Source of the DNA: Beta vulgaris subsp. vulgaris
Lineage: Eukaryota; Streptophyta; Magnoliopsida; Caryophyllales; Amaranthaceae
DNA: 64,000 bases
Reading direction: 5' to 3'
NCBI RefSeq assembly: GCF_026745355.1
Contig: NC_079209.1
Coordinates: forward strand, 12,799,886-12,863,885
The notes beneath the pieces were generated by a model. That model ran no database searches. It had not been told where the DNA came from and saw only the letters and a list, made by a program, of their open reading frames with translations. Both the position numbers and the translations under genes were made by a program. Of the stretch, positions 32,867-44,096 are shown piece by piece; within the stretch, counting starts at the first letter, position 1, and the number at the start of each line of letters is the position of its first letter.

Positions 32867-34225
32867 TAGGGGTGCTTATCAAGCGAGCCGAGCTCGAATA
32901 GCACTGGGCTAGGCTCGAGCTCCTTTAACTTTTCATGGGCTCGGCTCGGCTCGGCTCGTGAACTCGCCTAGCTTAGGGGAGCCGAGCTTGGCTCGAGCTC
33001 GTGATTAGAATTTGCGGCTCGAACTCGGCTCGTGAGCTCGTTTAGGCTCGGCTCTCGAGCTCGTTAACGAGCCAAACCGAAATCGAACCTAACTAGGCTC
33101 AAGCTCGAGTCCAAAAATTGCAACTCAGCTCGAGTTCGAATATAACTTCAAGGTTCAACCCTAAGCAAGTCTAAGGTCATAGTTCATTAGGCCCGAACGT
33201 AAAGTAGTTCGAAGGCCCAATAACTAACAGTTGTTATTGCATGGTCAAGCTAGTAGTAGCAGGCCAATGGTAGAGAGTTAGGGAGTAAAAGGTTTCTTTT
33301 ATAAAGCCTCTAACTCACACTCTCATCCTATTCCACCAATGTGGGACTCTAGAAAGCCAAATTTCTTTCTCAGTTGCTTCCATCTTGCAACATTGTTGTC
33401 CATTATTCATGCGTGAATTATCTTTAGTAATTATTCCCACTTTCTCTTTCTCTCTCCTCTTTCTATTTCAAGTGTGAGAATGATCAAACAATCACACTTT
33501 AATGAAAATACCCTTTTTAATTATTTTTACCTTTTCTTTTTATCTTTCTTCTATTATATACCTTAGTTGATATCTTAAAAGAAATACTTAATATAATTTT
33601 AAAAAACTCGACTCGAGCTCAAATAAAATTTCAAGGTTCAACCCTAAGCAAGCTAAGTCTAAGGTCATATATAGTTCATTAGGCCCGAAAGTTTAGTAGT
33701 TCGAAGGCCCAATAACTAACACTTGCTATTGCATGGCCAAGCAAGCAGTAGAAGGCCAATGGTAGAGAGTTAGGGAGTGAAAGATTTCTTTAATAAAGCA
33801 TCTAACTCACACTCTCATCCTATTCCACCGATAATGTGGACTATAGAAAGCCAAATTTTCTCACTTGCTTGCATCTTGCAACATTGCTCCCCATTGTCCA
33901 TGCGTGAATTCTCTTTAGTAATTATTCCCACTTTCTCTCTCCTCTGTCTATTTCATGTGTGAGAATGATCAAACAATACACCTTAATGAAAATACCCTTT
34001 TTAATTAATTTTACCTTTTCTTTTTATCTTTCTTCTATTATATCCTTATTAAATTTTTTAAAAGAAATACTTATTTAATATATATAAATAATTTTTTTTT
34101 ATTTAAACAATTTTTTAATATAAAATATTTTTTATTCGTATAAAATAATAATCGAGTTCGGCTCGTTTAAATCTCGAGCCGAGCTCGAACTGCTCGCGAG
34201 CTTGTCAGACTCATTATCACCCCTA
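32867..34225. mobile_element. hAT-type non-autonomous element (1359 bp) with exact 8-bp duplication
   Basis: The ends TAGGGGTGCTTATCAAGCG and TCATTATCACCCCTA are inverted over the first eight bases. GTCATGAC is repeated exactly on both sides (32859-32866, 34226-34233). The arms are rich in GAGCTCG / CGAGCTC motifs that can pair left to right. The middle is a tandem duplication of about 484 bp. No transposase is encoded. Confidence 0.87.
33122..34092 (+). repeat. tandem duplication of about 484 bp inside the hAT-type element
   Basis: Copy 1 (about 33122-33605) and copy 2 (33606-34092) share CAAGGTTCAACCCTAAGCAAG, TTCGAAGGCCCAATAACTAAC, GGCCAATGGTAGAGAGTTAG, ACTCACACTCTCATCCTATT and more in the same order, with small indels. 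Each holds a TATA-like ATAAAGC, then a C/T-rich leader, so the unit may derive from a gene 5' region. Confidence 0.8.
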
Positions 34226-34354
34226 GTCATGACCTATTGGAGGAGTTTTGGTCAAAAGTTTGTAATATTAAAAAATAATCAAAAGTTAGTATTATTTCGA
34301 GAAAACGAACAAAAATTTGTATTATTTAATTCGCTTAAAAAATCCTTTTTATGA

Positions 34355-35088
34355 ACGCAAGAAGTATGTTGCAAGAAAGTATGTTTGAACGTTATTTGTT
34401 GATGGACGTATTACCTCTCTTACCAGTAAATTAAAACGTCAACTGGGTTTATCCCTCTTTACCAGTAAACGTTATGTCTGCATCGTAAGACAACTTCTAC
34501 AATAATGTTTGTTCGTTGCTGTCGCGAGAATCAATGACGTTGAGATATTAAAACTAATACAACTTGAGTGGATTGGTGGTACTGAAGAGGGCACAATCCT
34601 TAGTTAATTAAACAGTAAGCAACTTTCCGCTGGCGTAAAACCTTAAAGTATCGGTAGTACTTGGACGAAGTATGTGTGTACGACGTTGATCAGGTAATAA
34701 AGACATGAAGTATTTTCTTTCATACTATGAATATGCTCTATGATGGGCTAAGTATTGAAATTGAAAGATAATATTTCATTGCCTAGCTTATACTACCTTT
34801 GTTTTTTTATTGACCCGTTCCTTTGGACATATATGCCAATGCACTCTTTTAAATATTTATATCTCTAATTAACAATAAGCAAAAATTACAAAAAGTTAAT
34901 ATTGTGAAAATATACATTGAGACGAATCTAACAAAATCTGACATCAATATATTTTTTCTTAAGTATAAATCGCAAAAGATAGTCAAAGTTACACATATGT
35001 GAATAGTGTCAAAAGTCAAAATGGGTCATGTAAAAAAAATTGACGAGCTATATATCTTAGGTATTGGGGAAGCAATGCAGCTCTAACA
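34355..35088. other. upstream region of the S-receptor-like kinase exon
   Basis: No gene seen. CTATATATC at 35048-35056 could be a TATA box, but it is only about 35 bp before the ATG, so the transcription start is uncertain. Weakly inverted sequences near 34790 and 35040 (TTTTTTTATTGACCCG and GGGTCATGTAAAAAAA) hint at a decayed MITE. Confidence 0.4.
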
Positions 35089-36394
35089 ATGGCTTTGAAT
35101 ATTACGCCTTATTCTCTAATATTTACTCTATTGTTCATTTGTTGTTTTTGCTCAAAGTTTGTTTCGGCAATTACCAATATTACCACCACTAAATTCCTTA
35201 CAGACCCAGAAACCTTAGTGTCCGAGAATGCCACTTTCAAGATTGGGTTCTTCAGCCCCATCAACTCGACAAATCGCTATGTTGGAATCTGGTACAATAC
35301 CAACGAATCTGATACAATGGAAGTTGTATGGGTAGCTAATAGGAACAACCCAATAAAAAATGCTTCTGGGGTGCTGAAAATATCTGATGATGGAAATCTT
35401 CAACTCTCAGATGGTAAAAGCACCATATTTTGGTCATCAAATGTGTCTAGACAGGCACATAATACTTCAGTTATTGCGAAACTTCAAGATACCGGGAACC
35501 TTGTTTTGCTATCGGGTGTTAGCAGTGGGATGATCATCTGGCAAAGTTTTGATCATCTCACGAATTCGTTGTTGCCACAGACGACGATTTCAATTGATAT
35601 GTCAATAATTGACAAGGATCAAATAAAAGAGTATGAATACACAGTGTTACGATCTTGGAAGAGCGCCTCAGATCCATCAAATGGACGCTTTAGGATTACT
35701 GTTGATGTTCTCGCACCATTCCTGGAGTTCGTAACTTGGGAAAGTGATAAACCTTATTCACGAATCGCCGAGTTTGGAGGACCTAATTTTTCTATGGAGG
35801 CTTTTCCCTATGTATTTCATTTGACATACAACCCTATAGAAGACATATCCAACATATTGTACGTTGTGGAAAATAAGTCATTCCTCGGGTACCATCTTTT
35901 GAATGATGATGGGAATGTGTTTTACAGAACTTGGGATGGTGGTAGCCGAAAGTGGAATACTACATGGCAATCGATTGAAACTACGTGTGATATGTATAGC
36001 AAGTGTGGACCTTTTGGATGTTGTAACCCGAAGAATTCACCAATATGCAGTTGCTTAAAGGGGTTCAAGCCAAAGAATATAGATGAATGGAATCTAGGCA
36101 ATTGGACTAGTGGGTGTGTACGAAATATATCACTGCAATGCAGTAATATAGGAGGCAAAGAAGACGGCTTCTTGGGGCTACCCCATGTAAAAGTTCCAGA
36201 TAATGCTGGATATTTATTTTTTCTAGATGATCCGGATGAATGTAGGAGCATGTGCCTGGGAAATTGTTTATGTTTAGCTTATGCATATCCTAAGCAAACC
36301 GTGTGCATGATGTGGAATGAAAGCCTACTTGACATGCAACAATTCTCCGTTGATGGTGTAGAAGTTTTCATTCGATTGGCTCATTCAGAACTAG
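35089..36394 (+). CDS. G-type lectin S-receptor-like kinase, first exon only (ectodomain)
   Basis: An intact 435-codon exon. An N-terminal hydrophobic signal peptide (about residues 1-27) is followed by a mannose-binding B-type lectin domain (VGIWYNTNE, VVWVANRNNPI, GNLQLSDG, GNLVLLSG, IIWQSFDHLTNSLLP). Next come an S-locus glycoprotein region, an EGF-like Cys cluster (CDMYSKCGPFGCCN...CSCLKGF) and a PAN/apple domain (DECRSMCLGNCLCLAYAY). Many N-glycosylation sites are present. The exon ends at a canonical donor (36395, GGTAACC) after HSEL, where this family has its first intron. The family senses ligands at the plasma membrane. No transmembrane or kinase exon is found in the next 17 kb, so it is either a truncated gene or has a very long, transposon-filled intron. 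Confidence 0.9.
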
Positions 36395-36987
36395 GTAACC
36401 ACTTATTATTCTTGGCTTTCCTTCTTTTCTAATTAGTTGCTTACTTATAAGTCTTTCACTAGTTTTGATTAATTACCCATGAGTTTGTTCTCTTTGTCTC
36501 AATTTAGTGGAACGGGTGGACGTTCGCACTAAAGACGTAGAACCCTTCCCCATATTAGTTCTATATGAGAAAAAAATTAGGAGATCATTGTCTTCCTTCT
36601 GCAAAAAAGTATAATGAAACTATAAACAACGAATTCAAAATCTTCTCTCTCACAAATTGTCTACCACTTGTGTACCACAAACTCAAAAGGTCGCACGGAA
36701 TTCATCTCATATATATTAGTAAATAAATACTACTTACATACTTTTTTAGTTACACCATTTCTCTTTTTGGCACTATTAATCAATCAACTTTGTTTAAATT
36801 ATCTTGCATCATTACATGAGAAAAAATATGTCAAGTGGGTTCTTGTTAGATTCATCTCAATGCAAGAATTCCAAATATCAATTTTTTTATAATTTTTACT
36901 TACAGGCAATAAGAGATGTTAACGTCCAAAGAAGCATCTCGGTAAATATGAAAAATCAAATTGTGCAACTAAAAAAATACATATATG
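36395..36987 (+). other. putative intron or downstream region of the lectin exon
   Basis: Begins with the splice donor. No kinase motif (GxGxxG, HRDLK, DFG) is seen in any frame; A/T-rich and otherwise featureless. Confidence 0.4.
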
Positions 36988-37001
36988 AGTAATGTAAGTT
37001 A

Positions 37002-37129
37002 ATTTTTTTTTATTCCATATGAGTCACGAAGGCAGTATAAAGTACAAAGAAGGGAAAGGGGGATTCGAACCTGTGACATATTGTTCACAGCACCTCAATC
37101 TTAATCACTAGGCCAAGACATCCTTGGCT
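37002..37129 (-). mobile_element. tRNA-derived SINE (128 bp) with 14-bp target duplication
   Basis: AGTAATGTAAGTTA flanks it at 36988-37001 and 37130-37143. On the minus strand it starts AGCCAAGGATGTC, with a pol III A box (TGGCCTAGTGATTAAG) and B box (GGTTCGAATCC), then a tRNA-unrelated tail (ACTTTATACTGCC) and an A run. Pol III would transcribe it; LINE enzymes would move it. Confidence 0.87.
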
Positions 37130-37255
37130 AGTAATGTAAGTTATTTGAATATGGTTGCTATACACATATACGCAACCTTCCTTCACTTAACATAACACAT
37201 TAACACCCTAAAGTTTCAGACATACCCTTCTCCTTCCCCTCCCCCTACCCCTACC

Positions 37256-37793
37256 TAGGGCTGGCAAAAGTTGACCCAACCCGATAACTCAACCTAAAAT
37301 TGACCTGAAAATTTCGAGTTTGGGTTGAGATTTTCGACCTGAAATAAAAAATAGGTCGACCCAATTTGACCTGAAAATATAATGGGTTAGGTTCGGATTG
37401 ACTTTTTGAAGCTGAAAATAACCCGAATAACCTGTTTTAGAAGTCGAGTTATTTTCATGTCGGGTCAATTTGAAATTAACCCAGACTGTCATAACTTATA
37501 CAACCTATCTTTTGTTATTCTTATTTGTATTGGGCCAAGCCAATTTCTTGGATCAACTAAATTTCATTTCAGGTCATTAACTCATACTCTCATTACTTAG
37601 TGCGTATACTTGCATTTCGTTTCAGGTCATTTTGGGTTGGTTTTGGGTCAATCTGAAATTGGTAAGGTCGGGTTTGGTTATGATTTCGGGCTTCAAATTA
37701 GAATCAGGCTGAGTTTGGGTTAGGGATAAGTAACCTGAAATATAAATGAGGTCAACCTTAAATTGACCCAATCCGACCTCATTGCGAGCCCTA
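37256..37793. mobile_element. hAT-type non-autonomous element (538 bp) with exact 8-bp duplication
   Basis: The ends TAGGGCTGGCAAAAG and TCATTGCGAGCCCTA are flanked by CCCCTACC on both sides (37248-37255, 37794-37801). The interior repeats GACCTGAAA, GGGTT and AACCCGA motifs in both orientations. It is similar in size and termini to 26975-27517. Non-coding. Confidence 0.87.
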
Positions 37794-37801
37794 CCCCTAC
37801 C

Positions 37802-38385
37802 TCTTGCATGTTTCCTTTGCTTTCTCCGAGATCAAGAATACATGATTTTGTTTTCAAGATTAATTTTTTGAGATTTGCTTTTGAGTCAATTCTAACAAAA
37901 TTAGATATATGAACAAAGAAAGAACCTCAATAGTAATGATTTCACTGTTCAGGCTTTGGGTTGATTCAATTAAATTATTATCTTTTCATTTTTATAATTA
38001 TAGTAAAAGTCAACTATAATATTTCTTTTTGATTTGATCCACAAAATCTGGATAGATTCAGCTTACTTGACAAGTTCCCTTGACATTGTGATTTTTTTTT
38101 CATTTCACGAGAATTATGCGACCTTAATACGATGTCAATGGTCACCAAATGTTTTTTTTAAAAGGTAAGATGAACATCCTTTAGACAAGTGGGGAACGAG
38201 AAAATGTGTTTGGATTCTCTAGAGTTCTAAATAAAATATACAAGGTAAAATTTGAACCATATTAACCATTGGATAAAAAATCAACGCCCAATATATTATC
38301 TCTCCAAAACCCTCCTATTTTATGGCATCAAATTCACCTTCTTATGGGTCCTTGATTTTAAAATATATGGTTAAGATACAACTCT
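37802..38385. other. intergenic, nothing recognised
   Basis: A/T-rich; no gene or element boundary is seen. Confidence 0.4.
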
Positions 38386-38463
38386 ACCTTATAGAGTTTT
38401 ATTAGAATTCTATAGGATCCGGATACCTTATAGAGTTTTATTAGAATTCTATAGGATCCGGAT
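38386..38463 (+). repeat. 39-bp exact tandem duplication
   Basis: The unit begins ACCTTATAGAGTTTTATTAG and ends CTATAGGATCCGGAT; two identical copies, so it is recent. Confidence 0.9.
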
Positions 38464-38994
38464 TGGGGATTCCATATTGTAGAGGCAAAAATCGAACCCT
38501 GCAGAAGGAGGAGTTCCAACCGACTAGTTAGGTCAATATTAATTCTTAATGTTCATTAATCTATGATTGCCTAATTTATTTCCTTGAAGCTATACGCAAC
38601 AGACCTAACTGTAGATATTGGAAAGCATAACGTTTAACATATTTTTTAGTACAAGTGGATGGAGAGAGACAAGAATAAACTAATAATAACAGACCTAATA
38701 AGCTACGTATACGTAGTTTTTTTTTTTTTTTTTGGTAATATTATCTGTAGCCTTTACGGCTACATATAAGCATTAAATACATTTGTTTAAAAGGAAACTG
38801 TTTAAGAATTTAAGACACATGTTCACATCAACTGAGGTAATAAATGTTTGATTTAATATTTTATTTCCATTTTAAGCACCTTATACATAACCCTAAGGGA
38901 TATGTATATCATTTTCCTTTTATATATATATATTTCTCTCAAAAAAAAGTATTTTTTTTATAGAAGAGGATGTATAAAGTAGTTAAGCTACAAC
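38464..38994. other. intergenic, nothing firm
   Basis: Contains T runs and a TATATATA tract near 38921. No gene seen. Confidence 0.4.
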
Positions 38995-39120
38995 CAAGGC
39001 AGTTTGGTGGAGATGGTTAGGAGTTCACTTTTCAATTTTGGGATCACAAATTCGAATTCCACTACCTAATTAACCTGTGTAGTTTGAATTATATTTCTCA
39101 CACAACATGTAACAAACAAA
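38995..39120 (+). mobile_element. possible tRNA-related SINE remnant
   Basis: An A-box-like TGGTGGAGATGG and a B-box-like AATTCGAATTCC lie about 40 bp apart. No poly(A) or target duplication was found, so this is a weak call. Confidence 0.3.
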
Positions 39121-39386
39121 GATAAGACTAGTCTAATCTTTATCTTTAACACTAACAATTTTGTTCAACATGCATGCGCTGTTTTTTTTGCGAAGACTTG
39201 CATGAAATTCGATATAACATTAGATAAGATTCGCATTGGTAACAAGAACAAACGTGAAAATGTTGTTTGTTTTAGAGAGAGAAACTCTCTCTTCTCTCTA
39301 AAACCAATGGAACAGTAACCCCATAGCTGATTAGTACGGTTCTGGTTAACAGCTCTCTCTGGACCTAGGTAACCTCTCCGATAACG

Positions 39387-40594
39387 GTGGCCATGTCAAG
39401 GAAGTCTAAAGCTCTGGGAAAGCAACCGGTAACGTCGTCTGGAAAAGCAAAGGGCCCACAGTCGGATTCTCAGGCGAAAAATGTGAAATCGATGGATGAA
39501 GTGCTTGGAGTAACAGCACTAGAGGTGGATAGTATTGTGCAGGAGGAGATTCTCTCGCCAAAAACGTCACTAGAAACGTTAAAACGTCAGTCGGAGGTCA
39601 GAACTCAGTTCTCGGAATGGCTACATGTGATGCAGAAAACTCAGGGGCAACAATCTGAGAGAACTGTAAGTATTGACCCTGTTCCAATCTTCTTTTCTCC
39701 TGAAAATGTGGTAGAGATCCCTGAATCTTCATCACCTGTTAAGATTGAGTTAGATGATATTCAACCTGAAATTGATTTTTGGGCTTCATCTATATACTAT
39801 TATGTTGTTGGAAATAACCCTCCTCAGAGTATTATGAAAGGTTTTATCCGGAGGGTTTGGCGAAATATGGGAGTAGATAAGGTGATTATAGTGAAGAAGG
39901 GGATGTTTATGTTTAGATTTAAGACTATGGAGAAGAGAGATCAGGCTGTGAACGATCATCTCTTCTTTGATAGTAGACCTGTTATCATTAAACCCTGGCA
40001 CCCAGATATTGATATGCTCAAGGAGGATGTCAATACCCTCCCTACATGGGTACATCTGCATCTGGACTTTAAATACTGGGGAGAAGGATGTCTGAATAAG
40101 ATAGCTGGACAGGTAGGGAAGGTAGTGAAGTGTGATCAAGCCACCATCAAGAGGGAGAAAATACAATATGCTCGTGTAATGCTGGAAGTGCAGGTGGATA
40201 AGGTGTTTCCAGAAGAGATATCATTCATTGATGAAAAAGATCAGTTAACTAGGGTGAAAGTAGAGTATGAATGGAAGCCAGTTATATGTCAACAGTGTAA
40301 GGGTTTGGGCATACTACTGGGGAATGTAGGAAGAACATAAATAGAAAGATTTGGAGGCAGAAGGAGCCCATAGGAGAGCAGCCTCAAACTGATGGTAGTG
40401 ATAAAGAGATAGAGCAAGAGTTTCAGAGAGTAAGGAATCCTGCTCGACGTTTAATTCCTTCACCTGCACCAGTGACCACAATGAATGATTTTCAGCAGCT
40501 AGAAGAGAGAACTCGTGTGGTGGTGGGGCTTATTGAATGTTCAAAAGTGAATGATATTGAAACAGGGGGGGCACCCCCTGATGGTAATGGATAG
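39387..40594 (+). pseudogene. LINE ORF1 (DUF4283 and zinc knuckle)
   Basis: The start MAMSRKSKALGKQPVTS leads into a Ser/Lys-rich N-terminus. A DUF4283-type RNA-binding region follows from about residue 140 (MKGFIRRVWRNMGVDKVIIV, FRFKTMEKRDQAV, PWHPDIDML, WVHLHLDFKYW). The frame breaks near 40308, inside a zinc knuckle (CQQCKGLGH in one frame, TGECRKN in the next). The tail (EQPQTDGSDKEIEQEFQRV) runs to a stop at 40592. ORF1p would coat the LINE RNA. One frameshift apart, it is well kept. Confidence 0.75.
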
Positions 40595-43500
40595 CCTTGT
40601 TTGTTGGAATGTCAGGGGGATTAACAAGTAGTGTGGGATGAGTGATATGAATAGCACTGGTTGTTTGTTTACCTGGAACAACAAACAAAAGGAGGATACA
40701 AGGGTCTTTTGCAAGCTAGATCGTGTAACGGTGAATGAAGCATGGGAGGATGCATTCCCTAGTGCTAATGCTCATTACATGCCAGAAGGTTACTTTGATC
40801 ACTGCCCAATGGTGATCCAAGTCTATCCTCAGTTGCAAAAAGGGATATCTTCCTTTAAATACTACACTATGTGGTCAGCAAGCAACTTTAAAGATATTGT
40901 GAAAGCTTGTTGGGATACCAGTGTTGAAGGGTCCCTCATGTTCAGGGTGGTCAGTAAGTTATAACTGGTTAAAAAGGCCCTGAAAAAATTGAATGCTGAG
41001 GGTTTCAATGATATGCAAGCCACTGAAATAAAGGCAATGCAACACTTATTAAAGTGTCAGGCTGAAATGCAAGATGATATTGATGATCCCGTAAAAAGAG
41101 AAGCAGAGCTTACGGCAAATGATGAGTATAGAAGAGTGCATAACATATACATGTCCTTTTTGAGACAAAAAGCAAAGTTGAATTGGTGCAAGGATGGAGA
41201 TGAGAACTCCCATCTGTTTCATCAATCAATTAAAGCAAGAAGAGTTCAGAACAATGTATATGCCATACATGATAGTAAGGGTAAATGGCAAGATGAACCT
41301 CAGAAGGTTATTGAAGCATTTCTTAACTACTACAAGGAGTTATTAGGCACACCTATGATTGATAGAACTCCTGTGAAGGTAGGGGTGGTGGAAAGGGGTC
41401 CTGTCCTTACTGAAGAGCAGATTCAAGACCTGAGCAGAAGTTTTGAAGCTGAGGAGGTCAAGAAGGCTATTGATTCCATCCCTGGAGAGAAAGCTCCAGG
41501 ACCTGATGGCTTTGGTTGATTCTTCTACAAAGATACTTGGGAGATAGTGGGTCAAGATGTGACAAATGTAGTATTAAATTGCCTTCAAACAGGTAAGCTA
41601 CTGAAGAAGGTTAATACCACCATATTAACTATGGTCCCAAAGGTTTCCTGCCCTTGTAATGTTATGGAATATCGACCCATTGCTTGCTGTAATGTATTGT
41701 AATCATCACAAAGGTTTTATGCAATATACTCAAGAGGGTTTTGCCTAGTCTAATTGCAGAAAATCAAGGGGCTTTTGTGCATGAAAGGTTTATTGTGCAT
41801 AACATTATGGTATGCCAGGACTTGGTGAAACATTATGGAAGAAAGGGAGCTAGACCTAGTTTGCTGATGAAATTAGATATGAAGAAGGCATATGATACTA
41901 TAGATTGAGAGTTTTTAGAGGAAATGCTGGTGGCTCTAAGGTTCCCTAATCACTTTGTTAAACTCATTATGATTTGTGTGAGAACTTCAAAGTTCTCACT
42001 GATGATAAATGGCTCTCTTCATGGTTTTTTTGAAGCAAAGTGAGGGATTAGGCAGGGGGATCCTATGTCCCCACTGCTATTTGTTATCTGTATGGAATAC
42101 ATGTCAAGGATAATGATTGTACTCCAGGAGGTTCCTAGATTCTCCTTTCACCCAAGATGCAAGAATCTCAAGTTGAATCACCTAGTATTTGCAGATGATG
42201 TAATACTATGTTGTAAGGGTGACTTTCCTTCAGCATATTTATTACTACAGGCATTCCAGCTATTCTCTAACTCATCTGGGTTAAGGGTCAATGAAATGAA
42301 GTCTGAGTTTTATTCTGCTGGCATGGATCACAACATTATCCAGAGAATTAAAGATGTTTTTGGGTTCAAGCATAGCAGATTACCTTTTAGCTATTTAGGG
42401 GTTCCCATCTCAGCAAGAAGAATTTCTATGGGGGAATGTAATGTTCTAGTAGATAAAATGTGTGTAAGAATCATAGTCTGGCAATCCAGGAATCTCTCAT
42501 ATAGTGGAAGACTTCAGTTGGTGAATTCTGTTCTATTAAGCATACACATCTATTGGGCCCAGATCTATATTATGCATAGAAGTGTGCTTGAAAAGATAGA
42601 ACAGGTTTGTAGAACATATTTGTGACATGGTGCATACTTTAGTATGAAAGATGGGAATGTTGCTTGGGAAAGAGTATGTTTAGAGAAGAAGGCAGGTGGT
42701 ATGGGGATCAGAAACATCAAGTTATGGAATAAGGCTGCAATGATGAAATATGTATGGGCTATTACAGCTAAACAAGACTCAATGTGGATTAAATGGGTGA
42801 ATGGGTGTATATCAAGGCAGACAATTGGTGGGATTACACTCCCAATTCAGGTAGCAGTTGGTATTGGAAACAGATTTGTAAAATGAAGGAGGAAGCAAAA
42901 AGCATTTACAGTGAGAATGAATTGAAACAGATAACAAAATTCTCTATCAAAAAATGCTATCAGCTGCTTGCTGGGGAATATGAAAAGGTTCACTGGGATA
43001 GATATATCTGGAATAGGCTTGTTGTGCCTAAACACATATTTATTACATGGTTAATCATGTTAGAAAGACTGAGAACAACAGATAGATTGAAGATAGCAGG
43101 TATATGTGTGGATGATAATTGTGTGTTCTGCTCAGGGAAGGAATCACATAAACACTTGTTTTTTGAATGTGATTATGCTCAAAAGTGCCTGAAATCATTG
43201 AGAAGCTGGCTGACTCTTAATCAAAATCACAACTGGTTCAATAGAATGTTGTTGTTCCTGTCAAAGAGTACAAGGTCTCAATTTCAGAGAAGGGTTATAG
43301 CTGCAGTTTATAGTGCATTAGCTTACTATATATGGTGGGCCAGGAATGAAGTGATCTGGAATTACACAGTCTGGAGGTCTGAGGTGCTCTGTAACAAGAT
43401 TAAAAGTATTGTGCTGTTAAGAATTAGTCTAGTGCTTCCAAAGAAAATCTCTGTCAAGGATCAAGAATGGTTTGAAGTATTAAAATGTGAAACTGTATAG
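40591..43500 (+). pseudogene. LINE ORF2: deleted endonuclease, reverse transcriptase
   Basis: The start MDSLVCWNVRGINK is the usual opening of the AP-endonuclease. The text then jumps to the end of that domain (MNSTGCLFTWNNKQKEDTRV, YFDHCPMVIQV), so an estimated 450-500 bp are deleted. Reverse transcriptase shows EKAPGPDGF, LLMKLDMKKAYDTID, GIRQGDPMSPLLFVICMEYM and the catalytic VFADDVILCC (about 42187-42216). A zinc-binding region follows (VVPKHIFITWLIMLERLRTT, CSGKESHKHLFFECDYA). Stops at 40625, 40962, 41517, 41907, 42042 and 42623 and a shift near 42840 make it inactive. Confidence 0.8.
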
Positions 43501-43739
43501 TTGAATGTATGTTTTCATTTGCCTGGGTGATGAGCTCTCCTAATTGGGTTGCTCACCCTAAGGGTAATTGTAGGCTGTATTGGGTTTGTGTTGATTAATA
43601 ATAACTCTCTTATTTAGCAAAAAAAAAAAAAAAAGATTCGCATTGGTTTATTTCAAAATCATCGAAAAATTGCATGTCCAATGTCGTTCTTTAATCCAAA
43701 ATTTTGGCCCTTTAAATCATATATGACTTAATTTGGAGA

Positions 43740-44030
43740 ATATTTATAGTACACCTGGGTGTACTCATGGTCCACCCAAAACTATTTTCTCCAAATGAGC
43801 AGAATGAGCGAATGAGCAAATGGGCAAAATGAACAAATGAGCAAACATTTCTACTCATTTAAGCAAATGAGAAAACACTTTTATTACAAAAGGAGCAAAT
43901 GAGTAAATGAGCAAAATGCCCACATGAGCAAATTTGGTGTCAAATGAGCACCTAAAGTTCTAATTTATTACAAAAATACCCCTGGGTGTACCATGCTCAT
44001 GGTACACCTAGGTGTACCATGAGTGAACTC
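43740..44030. repeat. fold-back repeat with internal AAATGAGC array
   Basis: Left arm TAGTACACCTGGGTGTACTC and right arms GGTACACCTAGGTGTACC and GGGTGTACCATGCTCATGG can pair with each other and with themselves. Between them, AAATGAGC / AATGAGCAAA recurs about ten times in 150 bp. No target duplication is clear, so the class is open (MITE-like). Confidence 0.55.
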
Positions 44031-44096
44031 CTTAATTTGTTTCAAGATGTTAGTTATTAAGATTTGAATTTGTTATTTGCCCCAAAGTATTTTAGA

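Larger units (their letters stand above)
31348..34345. mobile_element. Mutator-like non-autonomous element with long inverted termini
   Basis: The left end (31348-31409, GGATTTTTTGATAAG...) and the reverse complement of the right end (34280-34345, GGATTTTTTAAGCG...) match over about 60 bp. Both carry the ordered motifs AATAATACAAA, TTTTGT, CGTT and TCTCG. Flanks TTTTTAAGA (31339-31347) and TTTTTATGA (34346-34354) agree at eight of nine positions, the size typical of Mutator. Inside are a Pro-rich C tract, a Stowaway copy, a short ORF and a hAT-type element. No MURA transposase is present. Non-repeat internal DNA (31420-31910, 32270-32860) may be captured host sequence, as in Pack-MULEs. Confidence 0.65.
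39241..43632 (+). mobile_element. L1-type LINE, near full length, 15-bp target duplication
   Basis: AAGATTCGCATTGGT at 39226-39240 recurs at 43633-43647 right after a poly(A) run of about 15. The element holds a short 5' leader (39241-39386, with GAGAGAGAAACTCTCTC), ORF1 with a DUF4283-type domain and zinc knuckle, and ORF2 with a shortened endonuclease, reverse transcriptase and zinc-binding region. There is no C-terminal RNase H, unlike the LINE at 28843. It is coding on the plus strand with several stops. Confidence 0.9.

Noticed and set aside
34790..35045. Weak inverted ends upstream of the lectin exon, possible MITE
   Set aside because: The arms match poorly, and no target duplication can be fixed.
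37002..37129. Possible tRNA gene on the minus strand
   Set aside because: A and B boxes are present, but the cloverleaf is not complete, and the exact target duplication plus A tail show a SINE.
38470..38560. B-box-like GGTTCGATTTTTGCC on the minus strand, a possible SINE
   Set aside because: No matching A box at proper distance, no tail and no target duplication.
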